This document shows, one piece after another, positions 45,476 through 55,465 of a stretch of 64,000 nt of DNA. The stretch's first letter is position 1. Each line of letters starts with the position of its first letter. Under the pieces are notes generated by a model. The model was not told the DNA's origin, searched no databases, and was given only the letters and a program-made list of their open reading frames with translations. This DNA comes from Leuctra nigra (lineage: Eukaryota > Arthropoda > Insecta > Plecoptera > Leuctridae), in NCBI GenBank assembly GCA_934045905.1, contig OW203762.1, positions 26,320,345 through 26,384,344 on the forward strand. Reading direction: 5' to 3'. The translations under genes and the position numbers were made by a program.

Positions 45476-48400
45476 ATATGTCGGAGTGTGTTGTCCTGAC
45501 TCTTCTGACAAGGACGCGATCGTTTATCCATCTCATGGGTCTGGACTCTTATCTGGCATCCTCAATCCGCCTCAACGCCGACCCGTGGTCGACGAGAAGG
45601 TTGCGGAGGCAGTCGAGCCACCCTCTGACACAGGGACTCCGTTAGCGGCAGGAACGCACACTAGAGGTGAGGGTAATGAGGAGGTAGTTGACGAGGAGGT
45701 TGACGAGATGGTCGGCCACCCTCTGACACGGGGACCCCGTCAGTTGCAGGAACGCACAATAGAGGTGAGGGTAATGAGGAGGTAGTTGACGAGGAGGTTG
45801 ACGAGATGGTCGACCATCCTCTGACACGGGGACCCCGTCAGCGGCAGGAACGCACACTAGAGGTGAGGGTAATAGACGAGGAGGTGGTTGACAAGGAGGT
45901 CGACCACCCTCTGACACAGGGACTCCGTCAGCGGCATGAACTGACACTAGAGGTGAGGGTAATGGACGAGGTGGTGGTTGACGAGGAGGTTGACGAGATG
46001 GTCGACCACCCTCTGACACGGGGACTCTGTGCACTCTCATCAGGGAGCGGGTTGGGCGCCGGGGCGGAGAGGCTGGTGGGCGGCAGTCCCGCAGACATCG
46101 AGGAGTGGCCGTGGATGGCAGCTGTGACGCACAACTGTCTCATGACATGTACTGTCATCAGGGTGCGGGGTGGGCGCCGGGGCGGAGAGGGTGGTGGGCG
46201 GCAGTCCTGCAGACATCGAGGAGTGGCCGTGGATGGCAGCTGTGACGCACAACTGTCTCATGACATGTACTGTTATCAGGGTGCGGGGTGGGCGCCGGGG
46301 CAGAGAGGGTGGTGGATGGCAGCTGTGACGCACAACTGTCTCATGACATGTACTGTCATCAGGGTGCGGGGTGGGCGCCGGGGCGGAGAGGCTGGTGGGC
46401 GGCAGTCCCGCAGACATCGAGGAGTGGCCGTGGATGGCAGCTGTGATCCGGGACACAGATGTGCAGTTCTGCGGCGGTGCGCTCATCTCGGAGAGACACG
46501 TGCTCACCGCGGCGCACTGTCTTGTGGGGTGAGTACAGTTACATACAAATACTGTGTGTACAACACATACCTACAAAAATACGTATCCAATTCAATCTAT
46601 GTTTGAAATAGGTCTTACGGGATGAGCAATCTATTTCAATCATAAATTGAACGGAAAACGCGACGGTCACAATCTGTACATTGTCGGATCCCGCCGGTAG
46701 ACAAATAGGTGATCCTTGGATTGAAATTACCGGAAATTATATTGCAGGGAAATAATGAAACAGAACCGTTCAATCGCATTTCCACATTTATTGCATATAA
46801 TTATAGTGTTTTTGTATTGTCTTGTATTGCTTCGCATTGGATTGCATTGCATTGTATTGTAATTGGAACTTATTATGGGTCAATTAGCTCAACACATATT
46901 TTTATCTAGTTCACAAATGAACGTCTGTTTGCTTGTGGCCGCTAAATCGCCCAAGCCGCCTGATGTGACGACAATGAACAGCCCGTCGCCAAGGGTTGAA
47001 GAGTCAGGAAGTCCCGAACCCCAGCGCGAAAACCCAGTCGAAGCCAACGGTTCACCTGCACAAAACAATTTTACTATAGGAAGACGCTCAGTGTAACGCG
47101 TTGATGAGCGAGCACCGATACGTGAAACATCTCCAGCCAAACATCAACTCACTATACCTGCTACATTATTTCTGAATTTCTTTGCAACTTTCCAATTTCC
47201 ATACACTTTGGAAGTACGGTTTGGCAGCTTTGACTGCTCTTTCAAAACTCTTAAAATGGCAACAAGTCTGTATATACTTGACCGATTGGGCTGAAAATGT
47301 GTAAAATAAGAGAAAATATTGGTCTTGATCCCCATGCAAAATGTGAACATAATTTTCGAACAAAACCAAAAAAGACCAAAAATACCTTTCTTTCTAGTAG
47401 ACTCAAAGCTGCATACGATTAAACATCATCAAGTTATGATGAATGGAATTCAAGACTTACCGAAAACAGTCAAGTATTCCCCCTTGATTGTCTCTGACTC
47501 TCGTAGACCGACCCATGGATATTGAGACGGACGTTTCACCTCGTAGAGTTTCACCATGGCCGCTGATTCCGCTTCTGAGTTTATTATCACCAAGTGCCCT
47601 CCCTCTCCCTGGCATATTGTTTTAGCAGACGGCCATGTTGTTGTATTGAGATGATGCTTGTAGTATCCCAGGCCTGGGATGAGTTCGTAACCAGCAGGTA
47701 CGACTGTTGGCTGAGGAAGCTGGGGCGCTGAGAACATTGTGGGAAGTATAACACTTTTCAGACATTTAATCGCATATTATTATATTTGGAACTTATTATA
47801 TTTCTCTCTCAAGTCTGGAAATCGACATTTTGATTGATCAACACGATGCGGGGTAGGTCATTGCGTCATGGACATACAATAATAATTTGTTTACCTAAAC
47901 GAAGCAAACATGTTGTCATTTTGACTTCTTTGAACCTAGCTTACCACTTGGAGAGACCGTCTCTCGCTAATGAATTGTTAAAATACTAATATCGGACAAT
48001 TAATTGTACACTCAACAAATCATAAAACGGCATTTGAACGAAAGGGATTGACTGCTTGTCAGGTTCCTTGGCAATCAATCCTTGTTATTAACTAACAATG
48101 ATATCAAAGCTCACCTACTAGAGTTAGATGACGAGTTAGCATAGACTTAATCGAATGATGCCATAAAGTATTTTTCAGCCAATCCGTTTCTTTTGAATAC
48201 CGTTTTAACTTTTGTTGGGTGTACCTACTGCCACGACGTGGTATAAAAGTGGTTCAGTTTGTCATCCGTGCTCGCGCTTTCTGAGCGTTTTTCTTGTTTG
48301 TGCTGAAAATCCAACAAAAACAAGGAAATGCAACTCATGAGTCAACTTACGAGTCATCAAGAGTTTGACGTCATGAGTTGATTTTGATTCACTGCAACTT

Positions 48401-51400
48401 GCAGTGCTGGGTTCGACTTCGACTGACCACGCAGATGACGGAGATTTCTTATCATCTGTGAGATGCACAATCACCTAGAGACAGATTACAGGCATTAGAT
48501 CCTGGGAAACAGATTATTAGATACGAAACACTTTGAAACAAGCGATTTGTTCTCTGAGAGAACAAATACACACATACATACATACATACATACATACATA
48601 CTTACGAAATGAGAGTCATTAGATATAATAATAGCTTTGTTCTATAATATATTACGTGAAATCTCACCTGAGCCACCCACTGTCCTGTTTGATTGCGTGA
48701 GCCACTAACTGTGACAGACACTCCAGCTGGTCTCTGTGCAGCAACTTGCACCTCCGACCCAGCCTGGCTTTGAACCAAAGAGACATAACTCAGCACGAAC
48801 ACCAGAGACTTCGGGAAGATCATTGTTACACTGCTGAATGTTGACAATGACATCGTGTTGCTCTTATAGGCATGATATTGAGGGGGAGAGGCAAGGAGGG
48901 GGGCAGGATTTACAAGGAAGAAACAGTCATTTTACACAAAACATTTTATTATCTTCTGCTATTTCCAGCGATTTTAATTAACAGGATGTGGTGACATGTA
49001 ATTTTTTAATGAGGATGGGCATTATTTTAACCCTCGATAAGACCTATAGGCATGTCCGGAAGCTTCACGTGCCTCTAGAAAAGGAAGAACAATGACACTC
49101 CCTCAAAACCGAACTCGCACCCTAGACCCAAGAATATCACTTCCCTGCTCGTGGTTTCCTTGTTTACGTTTATCTGGACCTCACCTTAGGACGTCTGTTA
49201 TCTTCTCTTGGGCACGGTTTCTTGGCTCAAAACGATCCATTTTCTTTGTCTTATATTTAAAACGATTAGGTAAGTATTTTTTGCGACATTCATGAATTCA
49301 AGCCTAGTTATTTTCAAAGCTGGCCTTATCGATCCCAGGACTTACTGATATGCGTTGGAACATAATATATAGAGGGAATTTGCAGAGGAAATCGAGCACA
49401 AATCAAAGATAGCACGAAGTTGTTATCAATTATGAAAGCTCCACCATTTACGATCCCAATCCACTTCAAGGGTTTTATAGCTACAAGAGAACGATCAATA
49501 ATCATCAAAAACCTTTAATAAAATGAATGAAAAAATCTGAGATGTCAAGTAATATAATCTAAAAAAACAGTTTCTTTCTCTTACTAGACCAATTATTATT
49601 GTACCTAATGCCCTTTGTTAGAATAAAGCCAAATGGCAGAAATAAAAATGAAGCACGAAATAAAATAAACGAAATAAAAGCCCGGGATCATTATTCTGAA
49701 TCCGCAAAACGTATCTCTCCTGACCAAAGATGCACCAGGAGGGGGGGGGGGGGGGGGGAGGGGGGTAAAATAAGACTCAGACAGGAAAGGTGTAATACAA
49801 ATATCTCTGTGACAGATACAAAGCTGCTGATCTGCTCGTGCGTCTCGGGGAATACGACTTCGACCGTCCGGACGAGACTCGCTACCGAGACTTCGGCGTC
49901 GACGACATCAGCAGCCACGCGGACTTCCAGCAGGACACTTACGAGAACGACATCGCCATCCTGCGCCTGCGCCAGGCAGCCACGTTCAACAGCTACATCT
50001 GGCCCGCGTGTCTGCCGCCGTCTGGCGACCAGTTCGAGAACCAGACGGCCACGGTCATTGGTGAGTCATTTGTCACTGCGACTGAACCCGCTGATCCTGC
50101 GCAGGCGCACGTTCAACAGCTACATCTGGCCCGCGTGTCTGCCGCCGTCTGGCGACCAGTTCGAGAACCAGACGGCCACGGTCATTGGTGAGTCATTTGT
50201 CACTGCGACTGAACCCGCTGATCCTGCGCAGGCGCACGTTCAACAGCTACATCTGGCCCGCGTGTCTGCCGCCGTCTGGCGACCAGTTCGAGAACCAGAC
50301 GGCCACGGTCATTGGTGAGTCATTTGTCACTGCGACTGAACCCGCTGATCCTGCGCAGGCGCACGTTCAACAGCTACATCTGGCCCGCGTGTCTGCCGCC
50401 GTCTGGCGACCAGTTCGAGAACCAGACGGCCACGGTCATTGGTGAGTCATTTGTCACTGCGACTGAATCCGCTGATCCTGCGCAGGCGCACGTTCAACAG
50501 CTACATCTGGCCCGCGTGTCTGCCGCCGTCTGGCGACCAGTTCGAGAACCAGACGGCCACGGTCATTGGTGAGTCATTTGTCACTGCGACTGAACCCGCT
50601 GATCCTGCGCAGGCGCACGTTCAACAGCTACATCTGGCCCGCGTGTCTGCTGCCGTCTGGCGACCAGTTCGAGAACCAGACGGCCACGGTCATTGGTGAG
50701 TCAATTGTCACTGCGACTGAACCCGCTGATCCTGCGCAGGCGCACGTTCAACAGCTACATCTGGCCCGCGTGTCTGCTGCCGTCTGGCGACCAGTTCGAG
50801 AACCAGACGGCCATGGTCTTTGGTGAGCTTTCTTGCTGATGCGCTTGGAACCTTCAAAAGTAACTTTAGTGTCATTCCACTTGCAAATGGTTAAAGTGAC
50901 GTCCCTTAAGAGGCAAACGGAAGCGAGCGGGAATCGCACGGTTCGTCAGAGCATTTTTTTGAAATTTTGTCTTCCCAATAATTAATTTTAAAAAATCAGA
51001 TAGTAACGATCCATTACAGTCTAATAGACTAAATAATGCCGCACACTGGAGTACTTTATGACCTCTGGTGCGACCTCAAAGTGTTAAATACGATTTTTTT
51101 TATTATTTTACTAAAAATATCGTATTTAACACTTTGAGGTCGTACCAGAGGTCATAATGAACTCCAGTGTGCGGCATTATTTAGAATATCGTATAAATAT
51201 AAAAATAATATCCTAAAAATATCGTATTTAACACTTTGAGGTCGTACCAGAGGTCATAATGAACTCCAGTGTGCGGCATTATTTAGTTTATTAGGCTGTA
51301 ATGGGTCGTTACTATCTGATTTTTAAAAATTAATTAGTGGGAAGACAAAATTTCAAAAAAACGCTCTGACGAACCGTGCGATTCCCGCTCGCTTCCGTTT

Positions 51401-54400
51401 GCCTCTTAAATGAACATTATTTTATTTTATTACAAAACTATTGATAAAATGCATTTGACAGAAATTGCCAATTATAAAATAAGAATCCCTAAATATACCA
51501 AAGATATTAGTTGTGAGAATTATTTTCTTTCTTACCGCAGACTGCTCTCGATTTATATTCTCGTTCGCTGATAACCCAGCCGTTTAGAGCCAAAACTATC
51601 TACATTTTCCTATGTCAGTAACCAGGCAGTTGCCTGGTTACAATTCTAAATACAGTTCTAAATGATTTTAACTTTAATTAATGATAACAAGATAACATGG
51701 CAGAAGGAGATTGCAAATGAAGCAAAGAATCGCATCATCCTGGTTGTCGTCATCGATGAAAATGAGATGAAAATATCTTGGAGACGTAATCGAGCGTGCG
51801 ATTGAAACACAATTGATGCATGAAACCAGCTCAAGTTCAGTGCCTCCAGGAATCAGTGAGGAGTCGGAAAGTATGGAGGCCTCTCAAATATCAGGGGTCA
51901 GTCGGCTCGCTCGCTCGGTTGACCATAGGCTATCTCACGTTCGATCGAGAATCTGGTTATGCTAAACCCTTTTGCCGCACTTTCCGTCACATGTATAAGT
52001 CAGTCGGTAGTAGAATGTAAAAACACTAGTAAAATGCTGTAAGTTGAAGGTAAGACTGCATAGCACAATATATTTATGTAAGTAGAATGTAGGACTGCAC
52101 GGCACAACAAGTAACATGTAAGTAGAATGTAGGACTGCATGGCACAACAAGTAACATGTAAGTAGAATGTAGGACTGCATGGCACAACAGATATTGTGAT
52201 TGACAGTGGAATGTGGGGCAACATGGCACAGCAAATATAAGTAGAATGTAGGACTGCGCGCCATAGTATTAATATGTTAGTAGAATGTAGGACTGCACGG
52301 CACAACAAGTAACATGTAAGTAGAATGTAGGACTGCATGGCACAACAAAGATTGTGATTGGAAATGGAAAGTAAGGAAACGTGTCACAAATAGTCATTTT
52401 TATTTCGTGATACGTCGAACAATATAGGACAAACATTATGATTTTAAGATGAATGTATTAGAGTTTGACACATAATATAATACGACATTTTAGTTATTTT
52501 AGTTCACCAATGGTACAATGGTACAATGGTAATAAGAAGTGTGACCCATCATTCAAAATTCCTTCTTACACACATGAACTGCAACTACTGCCTTGATTTG
52601 CCCACAGGGTGGGGCACCTTGTCATTTGGCGGTGCCGTGAGTGCGGTGCTCATGGAGGTGGCGGTGCCCGTGTGGGTGCAGCAGGAATGCATCCCTCTCT
52701 ACGCGCAGCCCATCCTAGACACTGTGCTCTGTGCGGGGGTGGTGGAAGGAGGGAAGGATGCCTGTCAGGTACATGTCTTGTTCAAGATGTTTTCCAGGAT
52801 AGATTTCCACGGCCATCTTCCTGACAGGTTTCTCCAGGTTTTTCCATGAAAATGGTCACAAACAAAAATAAAAATAAATAATCTTATCTAATCTAATCTA
52901 ATCCGTGGTATTCCTCAGTCCTTCCTGACTGAGGTGTTTTCATTGTTTTCCTCAGTTCACGATAGTACAACTGATTTCTCACAATGATTGATATATTGAA
53001 TGGCGTGTATCGCATCGTATATACGATGATCCTGAAACGTTGCCCTGCATCCTGCAGCCCGCGTGTTCGATAAACAATTGAAATCTAACCCTGGCCAGGC
53101 CCGAGGCATGGTCCTGTCAGTCGAGCATGCGCACATCGCAGGTCAAGCGTTATAATAACAGGAACGCTTCAAACAACAAGCTTTTTACATGCTTTTCCTT
53201 TATAAATAGAACTCGGGATGTTTTTAAAAATGTTTTCGCACAGTAAAGGTCAAAGAGCTAGCTGCTGTGTAAAGCCAGTTTGGTATGAGAGTAAATGATG
53301 GGATTTGACTACTTAAATACTTTTCTGTCAATTTACGGTCAAATAGGTTTTAATTTTTAAAAAATACCAACATAAAATACGTACACATAAGGTGCACAGA
53401 AATAACGAGTTTCGCCATTATATCGTAAGAAAAAACATGGAAACACGTGTGCGTGGGTGTTCGTAAACAATATACAAAACAGAAGATCAGAAAAAATGCT
53501 TAGCTTTCGCCCAATCATTCAGTAAAATGTAGAACAAAGTTTAGATAAATTTGAAGAAAGTACGTAAAAAGTTTAATGAATAGGTCAAATAGTGTATGCT
53601 CATGATTATAAAACCAATTCACATTGCAACAAAGTAGCATGGCATTATTCACATTTTAATCCATGCGCTATTAAGTAATTATTTTAGCCAAGCATTGAAA
53701 ATGTCGCCTATTATTTACTGGGTGAATAAAGACTTTGTTCACAGTGTAAATTAATGTTCAGTGTTTCTTTCAAGATTGATTTTCCTAAAGTAGGTCAGCT
53801 CTTTGGTAATTTATTAATCGTGTTATATGAGGAGTACATGAGACGAGTAAACGTTGAGTATTTACTCTGACAACTCTCATGTTTTTATAACCTCTAAAAT
53901 GTATCAAAGCTTCAATGATTTACGTCTTCAAATTGATTGTAAATTCTTGAGACTTGTGCAATTCAACTATTTGGTTCGAACCTAACATGATAAGAGATGT
54001 GCTTCATCCAAACTCAGTGGTGTTTCTAAATAAAAGCACTGCCATTAGTTCTGACTACGCTCGATGTTCGTCTTACAATACTAAATAACTAGATTCAGTT
54101 GGCACGCCCTCTGATGTCACTTCCTTTGAGACGAAGCAAGATGGTTGCCAATTGATGTAAACTTGGACCAAGTAAAAAAAAGGTAGTTGAACAAAACGGA
54201 TTGGCTGCTGGTCAGGTTTCTTGACAATCAATCCTTTTATTAATCAATGAAATGAGAGCTATCTACTTGCGTTAACACAGAATTCATGAGATGATGCCAT
54301 CAAATCTTGATCAGCCAATCTTTTTCTTTCGAATATCGTTTTTTATTTGTTCGAGTATTCATATCAATGACTGTTACTTTGCTACTTTCACATTCTGAAT

Positions 54401-54999
54401 CTCTGTTTTGCTAGAGAATAAAGATGATTTCTGCTTACCTTTATATATTTTTATGGTAGCTTTAGAAAACCTATAAATGCTAAAATTGTTCTGTTTTAAT
54501 TTTTATACAATTATAAAAGTCGGTTGATAAGCTACATTTATTTAATTTAAAACAGAACTTACCGCATATTTTATCATTTCCTTGAATAAATAGAGCAAAT
54601 AGTGTATGCTCATGATTTCTCTCCTCTCCCCATTATTACTTCCAGCCTTACTTTGAATGAACTTGCTCTTGTACTCCATGTTTAATAAAATAAAACGACC
54701 TTTTTTCAACCCTTTATGAATATTTCACATCGATACAAATAAGACCACAATGCTCTTTAGGTGTTTGTTTGCAAATATATTGTGTGTTGTTCTACATTTT
54801 CTCTCTGACCGTTCTTCTCGTGTCTGCTGTGTTCCAGGGTGATTCTGGTGGTCCACTGTTGCTGCAGCTGCCCAACAAGCGCTGGGCTGTCATCGGCATC
54901 GTGTCGTGGGGCATCCGCTGCGGGAACCCCCAACAGCCGGGCATATACACCAGAGTCAACGCGTACCTCGACTGGATTGTCACCAACTCGGTGTTCTGA
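45476..54999 (+). CDS. CLIP-domain trypsin-like serine protease, 5' end missing
   Basis: Secreted zymogen protease of the type that runs insect haemolymph cascades (melanisation, Toll, clotting). Exons: 45476-45666 (end of a CLIP domain, YVGVCCPD, then linker); 46363-46528 ([13 protein letters not shown], activation cleavage after Arg, then LTAAHC with the catalytic His); 49816-50060 ([17 protein letters not shown] with the catalytic Asp); 52608-52768 (WGTLSFGG ... GGKDACQ); 54838-54999 (GDSGGPL with the catalytic Ser, [16 protein letters not shown], stop). All junctions are GT/AG and phases agree; 307 residues are visible. Asp six residues before the catalytic Ser, plus the two glycines, predicts cleavage after Arg/Lys. 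Exons are far more GC-rich than introns. Three splice junctions are buried in tandem arrays (separate entries). A C-type lectin lies antisense in the 46529-49815 intron. The upstream exons were not found. Confidence 0.9.
45600..46025 (+). repeat. Tandem array 1: amplified exon/donor junction of the protease
   Basis: Five units of 89-102 bp: ccctctgac or its variant starts at 45621, 45719, 45818, 45907 and 46009. The first unit is the end of the CLIP exon (donor gtgagg at 45667). Later units repeat 'caggaacgcacactagag' followed by 'gtgaggg', so the 5' splice site is copied. Long open frames across the array in both strands are by-products. Confidence 0.92.
46026..46480 (+). repeat. Tandem array 2: amplified acceptor/exon junction of the protease
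   Basis: 'cagggtgcggggtgggcgcc' or a variant starts at 46041, 46159, 46278 and 46360 (spacing 118, 119, 82 bp). Each unit has an AG acceptor followed by the start of the His exon and part of its coding sequence. The third is shortened by about 36 bp. Only the last unit runs on in frame to LTAAHC. The first unit has AGC in place of the TGC (Cys) codon. Confidence 0.92.
46787..46792 (-). promoter_or_regulatory. Polyadenylation signal AATAAA of the lectin
   Basis: tttatt on the plus strand, about 97 bp after the lectin stop codon. Confidence 0.5.
46821..46865. repeat. (ATTGC)n-like microsatellite
   Basis: Imperfect repeats of attgc/attgt just downstream of the lectin gene. Confidence 0.75.
46889..48853 (-). 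CDS. Secreted C-type lectin nested in a protease intron, 247 aa
   Basis: Exons on the minus strand: 48668-48853 (signal peptide, [17 protein letters not shown]); 48351-48474; 47461-47727 (start of the C-type lectin domain: [45 protein letters not shown]); 46889-47055 ([18 protein letters not shown], then QTFICELD and stop). All junctions are GT/AG with matching phases, giving a complete reading frame. CTL proteins bind sugars on microbes or cells. The usual EPN/QPD calcium motif reads GLPD and the WND region reads GDLA, so calcium-dependent sugar binding is doubtful. Met-11 (ATG at 48823) has the better context and is an alternative start. It lies wholly inside the protease intron, antisense. 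Confidence 0.9.
47078..47380 (+). mobile_element. Repeat family R4, copy 7 (lectin intron)
   Basis: Head 'ctataggaagacgctcagtg' with the following 'acgcgttgatgagcgagcac'. Contains 'gattgggctgaaaatgtgta'. The tail is missing. Confidence 0.75.
47985..48297 (-). repeat. Dispersed repeat R3, copy 2 (lectin intron)
   Basis: 'gcttgtcaggttccttggca', 'ctcacctactagagtta', 'gggtgtacctactgcca', ending at 'gtgctcgcgctttctgagcg', the complement of an R4-like head. Confidence 0.7.
48571..48600. repeat. (CATA)n microsatellite
   Basis: About seven CATA/TACA tetramers, in the first lectin intron. Confidence 0.9.
48862..49740. other. Protease intron, 5' of the lectin
   Basis: 'ctataagagc' reads on the minus strand just upstream of the first lectin ATG and could be a TATA-like box if Met-11 is the start. 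The rest has no recognised feature until the G run at 49741. Confidence 0.35.
49741..49766. repeat. Poly-G run
   Basis: Nearly uninterrupted G run about 50 bp before the acceptor of the Asp exon. Likely assembly-sensitive. Confidence 0.85.
49990..50830 (+). repeat. Tandem array 3: seven copies of an exon/donor junction, 127-bp unit
   Basis: The first unit is the end of the Asp exon (donor at 50061). 'gccacggtcattggtgagt' then recurs every 127 bp, the last copy altered to 'gccatggtctttggtgagc'. Each unit is about 83 bp of exon 3' end plus 44 bp starting with the donor gtgagtc. The join 'atcctgcgcaggcgcacg' is a rearranged form of the exon's own sequence and happens to give an AG. 127 is not a multiple of 3, so the overlapping 86-codon frames are artefacts of repetition. 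Confidence 0.95.
50906..51409. mobile_element. Fold-back element with TTAA at the ends (protease intron)
   Basis: The left end reads ttaagaggcaaacggaagcg and the right end is its complement. Arms of about 160-200 bp. The inner 'cactttgaggtcgtaccaga' block is present three times, once inverted. TTAA at both ends could be a piggyBac-type duplication; that is an inference. Confidence 0.82.
52041..52372. repeat. Minisatellite, 40-bp unit
   Basis: 'agtagaatgtaggactgca' starts at 52081, 52121, 52161, then about 52240, 52279 and 52319. Spacers carry 'ggcacaacaagtaacatgta'. No unique spacers, so it is not a CRISPR. It lies in the protease intron. Confidence 0.9.
52905..52985 (+). mobile_element. SINE body fragment
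   Basis: 'gtccttcctgactgaggtg' and 'ttttcctcagttcacgata' resemble the SINE body. No head or tail. Confidence 0.45.
53000..54174. other. Protease intron, nothing recognised
   Basis: No repeat matched elsewhere in the window except a duplicated 'aaatagtgtatgctcatgat' at about 53587 and 54597. Confidence 0.45.
54175..54365 (-). repeat. Dispersed repeat R3, copy 3 (partial)
   Basis: 'gctggtcaggtttcttgaca', 'tcaatccttttattaatca' and 'agccaatctttttctttcga' match the 48.0-kb copy. The R4-like head is absent. Confidence 0.65.
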
Positions 55000-55193
55000 T
55001 AAGTCGTGAAGCAAATGCTCATTACGTACATGTTGCGAACTTATAGTTTTAAAATGTCGACCGTTTGCTCGTATTATGAATCTCTTCTCTATACAAATCC
55101 AAGTGCACTTTGTTTTGGAGTATTGGATAACTCGCACATTCTCTCAGCTTTGTTTCATGTCACATGACTGTCAAATTTTATATAATTGTCTAA

Positions 55194-55330
55194 GGGCCGG
55201 TCTCTCATTACTCTGCTAAATTTTTAACAGTCAATTAGGACTATATAGCCATGGCAACAACCAATGACAATCTTCGAATGACTGTTTTTAAAACTAACTA
55301 CTGGTTTAGTAGACTATTGAAAACCGGCCC
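55194..55330. mobile_element. PIF/Harbinger-like MITE
   Basis: Ends gggccggt...aaaccggccc, TAA at 55191-55193 and 55331-55333. 'agccatggcaacaaccaatg' inside is shared with 59898-60030 and 25045-25228. A related, more decayed copy follows to about 55465. Confidence 0.8.
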
Positions 55331-55465
55331 TAAATATCATTCTAATTACCACTTTTTAAATTTTTAAATTTAAGTGTTCGTTCAAAAGCAATGTCATTGG
55401 CTGTTGCCATTGCAATTATAGTCATCAACAAATTTAAAATTTAGCAGATCAAAAACTGGCCCTAA

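Noticed and set aside
45642..46507. Minus-strand Pro/Arg/Ser-rich frames of 76-155 residues
   Set aside because: Repeat-driven shadows of the tandem arrays in the protease gene.
50061..50820. Six 83-bp cassettes flanked by AG and GT as alternative exons
   Set aside because: The intervening mini-introns would be 44 bp, shorter than is usual for splicing, the cassettes break the frame, and the AG comes from rearranged exon sequence.
49599..50826. Series of 86-239-residue plus frames in the 50-kb array
   Set aside because: They arise from a 127-bp repeat read in rotating frames. Only the frame up to 50060 matches the protease fold.
52041..52372. Regular 40-bp repeats considered as a CRISPR array
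   Set aside because: The whole unit is repeated with no unique spacers, and the context is a eukaryotic intron.
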